From Thalassovita sp. (GTDB lineage Bacteria; Pseudomonadota; Alphaproteobacteria; Rhodobacterales; Rhodobacteraceae), in NCBI RefSeq assembly GCF_963691685.1, contig NZ_OY829290.1:1674001-1738000 (forward strand): DNA of 64,000 nt, in the 5' to 3' direction. The position numbers were made by a program, and so were the translations under genes. Positions 52,935-62,570 of this stretch are shown in pieces. The notes beneath the pieces were generated by a model that was not told the origin of the DNA, did no database searches, and saw only the letters and a list, made by a program, of their open reading frames with translations. Position 1 is the stretch's first letter. Every line of letters starts with the position of its first letter.

Positions 52935-54092
52935 ATGACCCCAGCCGCCCGCTATGGCGCCGCCATTGAGATCCTGGACCAGGTGCTTGCCGGCACCCCG
53001 GCCGAAAAGGCGCTGACCACATGGGCGCGGCGTTCGCGTTTTGCCGGTTCCAAGGATCGGGCGGCGATCCGCGATCATGTTTTTGATGTCTTGCGCCGCA
53101 AACGCAGCGTGGGCGTCTGGGGCGGCGGCCTCACCGGACGCGCGATGATCCTGGGGCTGATCCGGCAGCAGGGGCTTGATCCAGCGAGTGTTTTTTCCGG
53201 CGAAGGTCACGCGCCTGAAGGCCTGAGCGCGGCCGAGCAAACCGCCGGCCAACCAGCGGAAGGCGCTGATGCTTTGGATTTGCCAGACTGGATGTTGCCA
53301 GAGGTGACGCAAAGCCTGGGCGACAAAACGGAGGCCTATGGCGAAGTGCTGCGCCACCGCGCACCGGTAATGCTGCGGGTGAACAGCCGCAAATTGGACC
53401 GCAATGCCGCGATCACCAAGCTGGCCGATGAAGGCATCAGCGCAGAGGCCGCGGATGTGGCGCCAACCGCTTTGCGGGTCGTCGAAGGCGCCCGCCGCAT
53501 CAACAATTCTGAGGCCTATCGCAATGGGCTGGTGGAGCTGCAAGACGGCGCCAGTCAGGCCGTGGTTGAGGCCCTGCCGCTGCGCGATGGCCTTCGGATC
53601 CTTGATCTTTGCGCGGGTGGAGGAGGTAAATCGCTGGCCATGGCCGGTAAGGTTAACGGCAGCTTTTATGCCTATGACGCGCATCCGCAGCGGCTGCGGG
53701 ACCTGCCGGAACGGGCCAAACGCGCCGGGGTGAAGATCACGCTTACCAAATCCCCTGAGGCCGAGGCGCCTTTTGATCTGGTGCTCAGCGATGTGCCCTG
53801 TTCCGGCAGCGGCAGCTGGCGCCGCTCGCCAGAGGGTAAATGGGCCCTGACCGAGGAAAAGCTACATGATTTGAACCGCTTGCAGGATGAAATCCTAAAA
53901 CGGGCGGCATCGCTTCTGGCGCCCGGCGGGACCTTGGCCTATGCCACATGCTCGGTCTTTGATCGTGAAAATACCGCCCGCGTTGACCAGTTTCTGGCCC
54001 AAAATTCAGCCTTCGCGGCAACCTTCCAAAAAACCTGGATCCCGGGGGATGACGGGGATGGTTTCCACCTGTCGATCTTGACAGGGGCCTAG
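52935..54092 (+). CDS. RsmB/NOP-type RNA cytosine-C5 methyltransferase
   Basis: This 385-residue protein has an N-terminal RNA-binding part and a C-terminal Rossmann methyltransferase domain. The SAM motif I-L-D-L-C-A-G-G-G-G-K-S lies near 223-234. The two cysteines of m5C enzymes are seen in D-V-P-C-S-G-S-G near 285-292 and Y-A-T-C-S-V-F near 335-341. It is about 50 residues shorter than E. coli RsmB, so the exact rRNA or tRNA site is open. The ATG at 52935 has GAGGA upstream. Confidence 0.88.
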   Translation: MTPAARYGAAIEILDQVLAGTPAEKALTTWARRSRFAGSKDRAAIRDHVFDVLRRKRSVGVWGGGLTGRAMILGLIRQQGLDPASVFSGEGHAPEGLSAAEQTAGQPAEGADALDLPDWMLPEVTQSLGDKTEAYGEVLRHRAPVMLRVNSRKLDRNAAITKLADEGISAEAADVAPTALRVVEGARRINNSEAYRNGLVELQDGASQAVVEALPLRDGLRILDLCAGGGGKSLAMAGKVNGSFYAYDAHPQRLRDLPERAKRAGVKITLTKSPEAEAPFDLVLSDVPCSGSGSWRRSPEGKWALTEEKLHDLNRLQDEILKRAASLLAPGGTLAYATCSVFDRENTARVDQFLAQNSAFAATFQKTWIPGDDGDGFHLSILTGA

Positions 54093-54175
54093 GGCTGCGC
54101 AACTCTTCGTTGCGTAAATTAACCTCAATTATTCATAGTTGATTAAGTCTTTGCTGCAAAAGTCGACCGAAGCAA

Positions 54176-56518
54176 TTGAGCGAGGCGCTATTGGTGCAGT
54201 CACAGGAACTTCAGTCCGGCACGCCCCCATCCTCCATTTCGGCAGGTGGTGCGGATAACTCTGGCAATAGCTGGGGCGTCGCCCTATGCGCTGTGCTTGG
54301 CGGCGGTTTTCTCCTGGCCGCGCTTATCGTTTCTGAGGAGTTGGGCAAACAGTTGGCAGCCTTTGGCTTTAGCCTGCTGGGGGTCAGTTTTTTCGCCACT
54401 GTTGGCACCGCTCTCTACGCCCGATTGCGCCATCGCAAACTGAAACGGGCGGCGCGCATTTTGAAATACGATGCAGCGCCGACGTTGGTGTCAGATGCCT
54501 TGGGCCGGGTGCATTACGTGAATGAAGCCGGTCACAAACGGTTCCCGAACGGCCCCTTGCTGACCGTTGCAGACGCCCTGCAGGAGGTTTTTGCCAAACC
54601 GGCAACGCTGCTGATGCGGTTGCAGGCGCAGGCCAGTCAACTTGGCTCCGCCAGCGAAGATGTGGTGACCCGGCGTGGGCATCTACGTCTGACCGTGCAT
54701 CGCTTTGACAAGGATAGCTTTTTATGGCGGATGGAGGATGTTGGCGCAGGCCCGGCGCGGCAGCGGTCCGGCACAGGGTTGCCAATGCTGACCATTGGCC
54801 GGGGCAATGTGATTTTGTTTATGAATGACGCCGCCCGGCAGTTTTGCGGTGCGCGGCTGCGCTCCTTGGAGCGTGTGTTTCCCGAATTGCCCTTGGAAAG
54901 TGGCGGTTTTGCCCTGGCCCTGTCGCCGGAGGGGCCGCGCAATTGCCTTGTCCATATTGTCGATCAGACCATGGGACGTCGTGAGGTCTATTTTCTCCCC
55001 ATCCTTGCCGGTGACCGCGTGGCGCGGGGCAGCGTTGGCGATTCTGCCTTAGATTTGCTGCCCTTGGCGATCTTGCGGTTGGATCCGGTGGGGCAGATTT
55101 TGGGGGCAAATGAGGCGGCGCAGACCTTGCTGGGCATCGATATGTCCGAACCCCGCTTTCTGGAGGATCTGCTAGAGGGGCCGGGCCGCCCGGTGCGGGA
55201 TTGGCTGAAGCTGGCTTTGGAGGAAAGCACAACACACCAGTCGGAATTTCTGCGGGTTAAGCAACGCGGCGGCGATCTCTTCGTTCAGGTTTCCTTAACC
55301 CGTGTGGTGCAAAGTGATGGTCGCCGGCTGCTCGCTGTGCTGAGCGATGCAACTGCGATCAAAACGCTGGAGGAACAATTTGCCCAGAGCCAGAAAATGC
55401 AGGCGCTTGGGGAACTTGCGGGGGGAATTGCGCATGATTTCAACAATCTGCTGACGGCGATTTCCGTCCATTGTGACCTGTTGATGCAGCACCGGGATGA
55501 GGGTGACGGGGATTTTGCAGATCTTGTGCAGATCCGCCAAAACGCCAACCGCGCCGCCGCTCTGGTCGGGCAACTGCTGGCCTTTTCGCGAAAACAGACC
55601 CTACGGCCAGAGGTTTTGGATTTGCAAGAGGTTCTGGGCGACCTTGGCCATCTGCTCAACCGTCTTGTGGGCGAAAAAATGCAGGTCGTGATCGATGTCG
55701 ACGCGATGCTTAGCAATATGCGTGCGGATCGCCGGCAGCTGGAACAGGTGATGATGAACCTTGTGGTTAACGCGCGCGACGCGATGGAGGGTCAGGGGGA
55801 GGTCACGATTACAGCGACCAATCAGATGGTCGTAACCCCGATGAACCGCGATCAGGTCACGGTCCCAATTGGCGAATACCTGTTGGTGGAGGTCGAGGAT
55901 CGCGGCTGCGGTATTGCACCAGAGAAATTGCAAAAGGTGTTTGAACCTTTTTACACCACCAAACGCACTGGCGAAGGCACAGGTCTGGGATTGGCCACGG
56001 TCTATGGCATTGTAAAACAAAGCGGCGGCTATGTATTTGTCGACAGCGTCGAAGGGGAAGGCACCCGGTTTTCGCTGATGTTCCCCGCTGTGCAGGAGCC
56101 AATTGCGGCCTCACCAGCCCCCACGCGTCCAAACAATGCGCAGATACAAGGGCAGGGCGTTGTGCTCTTGGTCGAAGATGAAGCACCGGTGCGGGCCTTT
56201 GCCTCGCGCGCGCTGCGTCTCTCTGGCTTCACCGTGATCGAAGCCGCCCATGCTGAAGAGGCGTTGGAAATTCTGAAAGATCCGGCGCTACAGGTCGATG
56301 TGTTTTTAACCGATGTCATCATGCCGGGGCTAGATGGCCCAACCTGGGTGCGACAAGCGCTTGAGGAACGCCCGAACGTGCGAGTGGTGTTTGTTTCAGG
56401 CTACGCCGAAGATGCCTTTGACGGCAGCCATGATGACATTGCGCAGGCGCAGTTTCTGCCCAAACCATTTTCACTGGAGGCGCTGACCGAGACCGTTCAA
56501 AGTCAATTCTTGCAGTAG
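54176..56518 (+). CDS. cckA: hybrid sensor histidine kinase CckA
   Basis: CckA drives the CtrA phosphorelay that controls alphaproteobacterial motility, division and gene-transfer genes. The 780-residue protein has two N-terminal membrane segments (about 33-53 and 60-80), PAS-like regions, and a HisKA domain with phospho-acceptor His420 in G-G-I-A-H-D-F. The ATPase has N, G1 and G2 boxes (V-V-N-A-R-D-A-M, D-R-G-C-G-I, G-T-G-L-G-L), and a C-terminal receiver carries Asp713 in T-D-V-I-M-P. The first codon appears to be TTG at 54176; a GTG six codons later is an alternative. Confidence 0.92.
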   Translation: MSEALLVQSQELQSGTPPSSISAGGADNSGNSWGVALCAVLGGGFLLAALIVSEELGKQLAAFGFSLLGVSFFATVGTALYARLRHRKLKRAARILKYDAAPTLVSDALGRVHYVNEAGHKRFPNGPLLTVADALQEVFAKPATLLMRLQAQASQLGSASEDVVTRRGHLRLTVHRFDKDSFLWRMEDVGAGPARQRSGTGLPMLTIGRGNVILFMNDAARQFCGARLRSLERVFPELPLESGGFALALSPEGPRNCLVHIVDQTMGRREVYFLPILAGDRVARGSVGDSALDLLPLAILRLDPVGQILGANEAAQTLLGIDMSEPRFLEDLLEGPGRPVRDWLKLALEESTTHQSEFLRVKQRGGDLFVQVSLTRVVQSDGRRLLAVLSDATAIKTLEEQFAQSQKMQALGELAGGIAHDFNNLLTAISVHCDLLMQHRDEGDGDFADLVQIRQNANRAAALVGQLLAFSRKQTLRPEVLDLQEVLGDLGHLLNRLVGEKMQVVIDVDAMLSNMRADRRQLEQVMMNLVVNARDAMEGQGEVTITATNQMVVTPMNRDQVTVPIGEYLLVEVEDRGCGIAPEKLQKVFEPFYTTKRTGEGTGLGLATVYGIVKQSGGYVFVDSVEGEGTRFSLMFPAVQEPIAASPAPTRPNNAQIQGQGVVLLVEDEAPVRAFASRALRLSGFTVIEAAHAEEALEILKDPALQVDVFLTDVIMPGLDGPTWVRQALEERPNVRVVFVSGYAEDAFDGSHDDIAQAQFLPKPFSLEALTETVQSQFLQ

Positions 56519-56528
56519 CGGCAGGGCG

Positions 56529-57125
56529 TTACGCGCCAATGCTATGCCACAGCTCGAAATCCGCCGCGTATTTCCGTTCAAGCTTCGCGCGGGTTTTGGA
56601 GTTCAGATCCAAGGCCATGTCGGGGGAGACATTTGCGCGATCAAGGTCCAGCTGGCAATCCAGCCGGGTTTCAAGGAACTGGCGCAGCGGTGCCTGATCT
56701 TCATAGCGGAACAAATGCGTCACCCGGGTGCCGTTTGGACGCGGCTCCAGAAACTTGGCCTGACTGCCCACGCGGGCAAAGGCCGGGGCGTCACCCTGAC
56801 AATAGGCCTGCACGAATTCATCAAAACTGACGTTTTCTGTGGAGTTCGGACGTCCCGACAGGAACGGCCGGCGCCGATATCGATACCAGCTGCCCAGCCA
56901 GCTGACCGGTTCGCGCATCACGGCCAGGGTTTCCAATTCGGTGTTGCAGACCTTTTCGAACATCGGGCGAAAGAAACGATTGTAGCGGTAAAGCGGTGCA
57001 TGCTTCAGCTCGGGCGGATCCTGCACCGACATGGATGCAAGCGGCGCCAGCGCTTTTTCATAGGCCGTCGTGCCGGTTTTGGGCACCGACAGGAACACCA
57101 AATTCTGCTTCCAAAACACCAGCAT
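56529..57125 (-). CDS. sulfotransferase-like P-loop protein
   Basis: This 198-residue protein starts with F-L-S-V-P-K-T-G-T-T at 11-20, the 5'-phosphosulfate loop of sulfotransferases, and has R-E-P-V-S-W-L-G-S-W-Y near 91-101, which fits the 3'-phosphate motif. It is small and lacks a signal peptide or membrane segment. Members at this locus are sometimes labelled gamma-glutamyl kinase, which the motifs do not support. It sits, antisense to both, between cckA and recA. The acceptor is unknown. Confidence 0.72.
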   Translation of the reverse strand: MLVFWKQNLVFLSVPKTGTTAYEKALAPLASMSVQDPPELKHAPLYRYNRFFRPMFEKVCNTELETLAVMREPVSWLGSWYRYRRRPFLSGRPNSTENVSFDEFVQAYCQGDAPAFARVGSQAKFLEPRPNGTRVTHLFRYEDQAPLRQFLETRLDCQLDLDRANVSPDMALDLNSKTRAKLERKYAADFELWHSIGA

Positions 57126-57217
57126 GCGCGGCAGGCCTCATCATTTCTTGCAATTATCTACCTTCTATAAACCATTCCTTAACTGGTTTGGCAAAATATC
57201 CTAGGCAGAAAAAACAC

Positions 57218-57270
57218 TTGCAGTGTTCTTGTTTTGGTCTCATATCTGAATTTGAGAACAAGATGAGAAC
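57218..57270 (+). promoter_or_regulatory. recA promoter with LexA-type boxes
   Basis: TTGCAG (57218-57223) and CATATC (57241-57246) are 17 bp apart. A near-match to the alphaproteobacterial LexA box, GTTC-N7-GGTC (57225-57239), lies in the spacer. A perfect GAAC-N7-GAAC (57256-57270) lies at the likely transcription start. recA begins 49 bp further on. SOS control of recA is thus well supported. Confidence 0.75.
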
Positions 57271-57319
57271 ATCCAGGGATTGCCGCGGGGTTGCGGCTGT
57301 GGGATAAGGAAATCGAACA

Positions 57320-58387
<1,068 letters not shown>

Positions 58388-58459
58388 TCGCCACAAAGCG
58401 GCCCGCCGCTTCGGATCAGATCCAAAAGCAATCCCGTAAGGAATTGTGACAAAATGCAC

Positions 58460-58489
58460 AGGGCCGGGGCGCAATGCGTCACCGGCCCT
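58460..58489 (+). terminator. terminator after recA
   Basis: AGGGCCGG and CCGGCCCT form an eight-base-pair stem with a 14-base loop, followed by TTACTT. It lies 72 bp after the recA stop and separates recA from alaS. The T-tract is short, so strength is uncertain. Confidence 0.75.
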
Positions 58490-58563
58490 TTACTTGCTGT
58501 GGACATGGGCCAGTGGGGCGGATACATCAGCCTGAAACCGATCCATTGGGGAACTTCAGGCCA

Positions 58564-61221
58564 ATGCCCAGTCTTAACGAAATCCGTTCGACCTTTCTGA
58601 ACTACTTCCAGAAACAGGGGCATGAGATTGTCTCTTCCAGCCCGTTGGTGCCGCGCAACGACCCGACGCTGATGTTTACCAACTCTGGCATGGTGCAGTT
58701 CAAAAACTGTTTCACCGGGGTGGAAAAACGCGACTACACCCGCGCCACCACGGCGCAGAAATGTGTGCGCGCTGGCGGTAAACACAATGACCTCGACAAT
58801 GTGGGCTATACCGCACGTCACCACACTTTCTTTGAGATGCTGGGCAACTTCAGCTTTGGTGACTATTTCAAAAAAGAGGCCATTCCTTTCGCCTGGGAAC
58901 TGGTGACCAAAGAGTTTGGCATCGACAAATCGCGACTGCTGACCACGGTTTATCACACCGATGACGAAGCCTTTGAGATGTGGAAAAAACTCGGCGTGCC
59001 CGAGGACCGGATCATCCGCATCGCGACTTCGGATAACTTCTGGCAGATGGGGCCGACTGGTCCCTGTGGCCCCTGCACCGAAATTTTCTATGACCATGGC
59101 GATCACATCTGGGGTGGCCCTCCGGGCAGCCCGGAGGAAGATGGTGACCGGTTCATTGAGATCTGGAACGTGGTCTTCATGCAGAATGAGCGTTTCGAAG
59201 ACGGCTCGATGACTGATCTCGACATGCAGTCGATCGACACCGGCATGGGGCTGGAACGGATCGGCGCGCTGCTGCAGGGCAGCCATGACAACTATGACAC
59301 CGACCTGTTCAAAGCGCTGATCGAAGCCTCGGCGCATGTGACCAATGTTGATCCCTATGGCGATCAAAACGTGCATCACCGGGTGATCGCGGACCATCTG
59401 CGCTCAACCTCCTTCCTGATTGCTGATGGGGTGATGCCGTCAAATGATGGCCGCGGCTATGTGCTGCGTCGCATCATGCGCCGCGCCATGCGGCATGCGC
59501 ACCTCTTGGGCGCGAAGGATCCGGTTATGCATCAGCTGGTGCCGTCGCTGGTGAGCCAGATGGGCGAAGCCTATCCTGAGCTGCGTCAGGCGCAGCCAAT
59601 GATCGAGGAAACCCTGCGTCTGGAAGAAACCCGTTTCAAACAGACGCTGGACCGTGGCCTAAAGTTGCTGGACGGCGAAGTGGCCGACCTGGGTGAAGGC
59701 GATGCGCTGAACGGTGCAACCGCGTTCAAGCTTTATGACACCTACGGTTTCCCGCTGGACCTGACGCAGGACGCGCTGCGTGAAAAGGGCCTGACCGTGG
59801 ACACCGATGGCTTTGACGCCGCGATGGAAGAGCAGAAAGCCAAAGCGCGCGCGGCCTGGGCCGGGTCTGGTGAGGCGGCGGATGCCACCGTCTGGTTTGA
59901 CGTAGCGGAAAACGCCGGCGTGACCGAATTCCTGGGCTATGACACCGAAGAGGCCGAAGGTCAGGTTGTTGCCCTGGTGCAGGAGGGTGCGGAGGTTGAG
60001 ACCGCAGCCAAGGGTGCCAAGGTGCAGATCGCGGTGAACCAGACGCCGTTTTATGCGGAAAGCGGCGGTCAGGTGGGCGACACCGGGGTGCTGAAAACCG
60101 AGGCTGGCGCGGCCCGTATCACCGACACCCGCAAAGCGGCTGGCGTGTTCATCCATATCGCTGAGGTCACCGAAGGTGAGATCGCCAAAGGGGCCGCGGC
60201 GCAGCTGGTTGTTGATCATGACCGTCGCAGTGCAATCCGGGCCAATCACTCAGCCACCCACCTGCTGCACGAAGCCCTGCGCGAGGCGCTGGGGGATCAC
60301 GTGGCGCAGCGTGGCTCGCTCAACGCGCCGGATCGTCTGCGGTTTGACTTCAGCCATGCCAAAGCGCTGTCGGCGGAGGAACTGGCCAAAGTTGGCGCTG
60401 ATGTGAACCATTACATCCGTCAGAACACCGCCGTTGAAACCCGGATCATGACACCGGATGACGCCCGTGACATCGGAGCGCAGGCGCTGTTTGGTGAGAA
60501 ATACGGTGATGAGGTGCGCGTTGTCTCGATGGGGCAGGCCGCAACTGGCAAAGGCCAGGACGGCACCACCTATTCGATCGAACTGTGCGGCGGCACCCAT
60601 GTGAAACAGACCGGCGACATTGGCGCGCTGGTGATCCTGGGGGATTCGGCATCCTCGGCAGGGGTGCGCCGGATTGAGGCGCTGACCGGTCAGGCGGCGC
60701 TGGATCATCTGGGGCAGCAGGCCGACACGCTGGCCACCATCATGGGGGCGCTGAAGGCGCAGCCAAGCGAGGTGGCGGAACGTGTGGATGCGCTGATGGG
60801 CGAACGCAAGGCGCTGCAGAATGAGGTGGCTCAGCTGCGCCGTGAATTGGCCATGGCCGGCGGTGCCGGTCAGGGTGGCGGCGCTGAGGTCAAAGAGATC
60901 AACGGCGTGAAGTTCATCGCACAGGTGCTGTCCGGCGTGTCGGGCAAGGATCTGCCTGCGCTGATCGACGAGCATAAGGAACGTCTGGGTTCCGGCGCGG
61001 TTCTTCTGATCGCAGACACCGGCGGTAAAGTTGCGGTGGCCGCAGGGGTGACCAAAGACGCAACCGACAAAGTCTCGGCCGTGGATCTGGTGAAGGCAGC
61101 GGTGCCCGAACTGGGCGGCAAGGGCGGCGGTGGCCGTCCCGACATGGCGCAGGGCGGGGGCAAAGATGCTGCCAATGCCGATGCCGCCATTGCAGCTGCA
61201 GAGGCCGCGATCAAAGGCTAA
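58564..61221 (+). CDS. alaS: alanine--tRNA ligase
   Basis: AlaRS charges tRNA-Ala and edits mis-acylated Ser and Gly. The 885-residue protein has the class II aminoacylation core with T-N-S-G-M-V-Q-F near 33-40. The editing-domain zinc motif begins H-S-A-T-H-L-L-H, and C-G-G-T-H near 678 completes it; a C-terminal C-Ala region rich in G-G-G-G ends the protein. I take the ATG at 58564, as in homologues, over an upstream one at 58474. A terminator precedes it. Confidence 0.97.
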   Translation: MPSLNEIRSTFLNYFQKQGHEIVSSSPLVPRNDPTLMFTNSGMVQFKNCFTGVEKRDYTRATTAQKCVRAGGKHNDLDNVGYTARHHTFFEMLGNFSFGDYFKKEAIPFAWELVTKEFGIDKSRLLTTVYHTDDEAFEMWKKLGVPEDRIIRIATSDNFWQMGPTGPCGPCTEIFYDHGDHIWGGPPGSPEEDGDRFIEIWNVVFMQNERFEDGSMTDLDMQSIDTGMGLERIGALLQGSHDNYDTDLFKALIEASAHVTNVDPYGDQNVHHRVIADHLRSTSFLIADGVMPSNDGRGYVLRRIMRRAMRHAHLLGAKDPVMHQLVPSLVSQMGEAYPELRQAQPMIEETLRLEETRFKQTLDRGLKLLDGEVADLGEGDALNGATAFKLYDTYGFPLDLTQDALREKGLTVDTDGFDAAMEEQKAKARAAWAGSGEAADATVWFDVAENAGVTEFLGYDTEEAEGQVVALVQEGAEVETAAKGAKVQIAVNQTPFYAESGGQVGDTGVLKTEAGAARITDTRKAAGVFIHIAEVTEGEIAKGAAAQLVVDHDRRSAIRANHSATHLLHEALREALGDHVAQRGSLNAPDRLRFDFSHAKALSAEELAKVGADVNHYIRQNTAVETRIMTPDDARDIGAQALFGEKYGDEVRVVSMGQAATGKGQDGTTYSIELCGGTHVKQTGDIGALVILGDSASSAGVRRIEALTGQAALDHLGQQADTLATIMGALKAQPSEVAERVDALMGERKALQNEVAQLRRELAMAGGAGQGGGAEVKEINGVKFIAQVLSGVSGKDLPALIDEHKERLGSGAVLLIADTGGKVAVAAGVTKDATDKVSAVDLVKAAVPELGGKGGGGRPDMAQGGGKDAANADAAIAAAEAAIKG

Positions 61222-61329
61222 GAATTTGAGCTGATGCTCAAAAAATTCGACCTTTTGGTCAAAAAATGATTGGCTCCTCCGGTGGTTTCCCTAAAGTGCG
61301 GGGAAACAAGATACGCCGGAGGAGTTATC

Positions 61330-61617
61330 ATGCCCGCACTTTGGATCGCCCACGTCACCGTCACCGATGAAGAGGCCTATGGCAAATATGCCAAGCTGGC
61401 CGGCCCTGCGATTGAGAAACATGGCGGCTATTTCATCGCCCGCGCCGCACGGTTTGTGCAGCTTGAGGGCAAGGAACGCCCGCGCAATGTTGTGGCCCGT
61501 TTCCCCAGCGTTGAGGCCGCGGTCGAGTGCTACAACAGCCCCGACTATCAGGAGGCCCTGAGCCACGCGCGTGACGCATCCGAGCGTGAGCTGATGGTGG
61601 TTGAAACCACGGAATAA
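61330..61617 (+). CDS. DUF1330 family protein
   Basis: This 95-residue protein is a small ferredoxin-like (dimeric alpha-beta barrel) protein of the DUF1330 family. It has the core motif Y-F-I-A-R-A near 34-39 and R-F-P-S-V-E-A-A near 57-64. Function is unknown, though related folds bind aromatic or small ligands. GGAGGAG precedes the ATG by seven bases. A terminator follows directly after it, so it is its own transcription unit or ends one. Confidence 0.88.
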   Translation: MPALWIAHVTVTDEEAYGKYAKLAGPAIEKHGGYFIARAARFVQLEGKERPRNVVARFPSVEAAVECYNSPDYQEALSHARDASERELMVVETTE

Positions 61618-61642
61618 GCACTTCTGTGCAAATCGGAAGAGA

Positions 61643-61671
61643 GGGCTGCGCCTTTCGCGCGGCCCTTTTTT
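61643..61671 (+). terminator. terminator after the DUF1330 gene
   Basis: GGGCTGCGC and GCGCGGCCC form a nine-base-pair stem with one G-T pair around CTTTC, followed by TTTTTT. It lies 26 bp after the DUF1330 stop. Confidence 0.9.
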
Positions 61672-61721
61672 GTGGTCAATGGGGCCATCCACACCCCCAA
61701 AGACCCCGCAGGAGAGCCACC

Positions 61722-62498
61722 ATGTGCCGTTGGGCCGCCTATATCGGTACCCCCGTTTATCTGGAAGATCTGGTCAGCAAACCCGATCATTCCCTGATTG
61801 CTCAGAGCATTTCGGCCAATGAGTGTAAAACCGCCACCAATGCAGATGGTTTTGGCGTGGCGTGGTACGGGGACCGGCAGGAACCGGGGCTTTACCGTGA
61901 TACTCATCCGGCCTGGTCTGACCCGAACCTGCGCTCGCTGACCCATCAGGTGAAATCGGGCCTGTTTCTGGCCCATGTGCGCGCCTCAACCGGTACCGCC
62001 ACCAGCCGCAACAACTGTCATCCGTTTACCTCAAATTGCTGGTCCTTCATGCACAATGGTCAGGTCGGGGGCTTTGAAACCTTCCGCCGCCACGCTGATA
62101 TGTTGATCCCGGATGAGCTGTACCCCGAGCGTAAAGGTGCCACCGACAGTGAGGCGCTGTTCCTGATCGCGGTGGCTGAGGGGCTTTATGACGATCCCAA
62201 AGGCGCGATGGAACGCGCCGTTGCGAAGCTGGAGGCGCTGAGTCGCGCACACGGCCACACCCCGCACATGCGGCTGGCAGCGGCGTTCAGCTGTGGTCAG
62301 AAACTGTTTGCTGTGCGCTACGCCTCAGACGAACGCGCGCCAACCGTTTACACCCATATCGGGCCTGAAGGGCAGGGGCGGATGGTGGTTTCAGAACCGC
62401 TGCACACCGGCACCTGCTGGGAAGAGGTGCCCGCCGGATCCTTCTGCACCTTCACGGCAGATGAGGCCCAGATTGAGAGTTTTGTGCCGGTCAATTGA
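61722..62498 (+). CDS. class II glutamine amidotransferase (YafJ-type)
   Basis: This 258-residue Ntn-type amidotransferase has Cys2 exposed after removal of the initiator Met, and the motifs N-A-D-G-F-G-V-A-W near 44-52, H-V-R-A-S-T near 84-89, and N-C-H-P-F near 97-101. It should hydrolyse glutamine to release ammonia, or a related gamma-glutamyl compound as in the EgtC type. No synthetase partner gene is attached, so the acceptor is unknown. GGAGAG precedes the ATG. Confidence 0.88.
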   Translation: MCRWAAYIGTPVYLEDLVSKPDHSLIAQSISANECKTATNADGFGVAWYGDRQEPGLYRDTHPAWSDPNLRSLTHQVKSGLFLAHVRASTGTATSRNNCHPFTSNCWSFMHNGQVGGFETFRRHADMLIPDELYPERKGATDSEALFLIAVAEGLYDDPKGAMERAVAKLEALSRAHGHTPHMRLAAAFSCGQKLFAVRYASDERAPTVYTHIGPEGQGRMVVSEPLHTGTCWEEVPAGSFCTFTADEAQIESFVPVN

Positions 62499-62515
62499 CC
62501 CCAACTGGCGCAAAG

Positions 62516-62550
62516 AAAAGCCCGGTGGGATCACTCTCACCGGGCTTTTT
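62516..62550 (+). terminator. bidirectional terminator before typA
   Basis: AAAAGCCCGGTG and CACCGGGCTTTTT pair around a ten-base loop, with A- and T-runs on the two sides. It lies between the convergent amidotransferase and typA genes and would stop both. Confidence 0.92.
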
Positions 62551-62570
62551 AATTTGCACATGGCAACCGC

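Noticed and set aside
54119..54133. A CtrA-like site before cckA
   Set aside because: TTAA-N7-TATT matches only one half of the TTAA-N7-TTAA consensus, so it is not convincing.
61225..61260. Two small hairpins after alaS
   Set aside because: They are followed by A-runs instead of T-runs on the plus strand, so they do not look like terminators for alaS.
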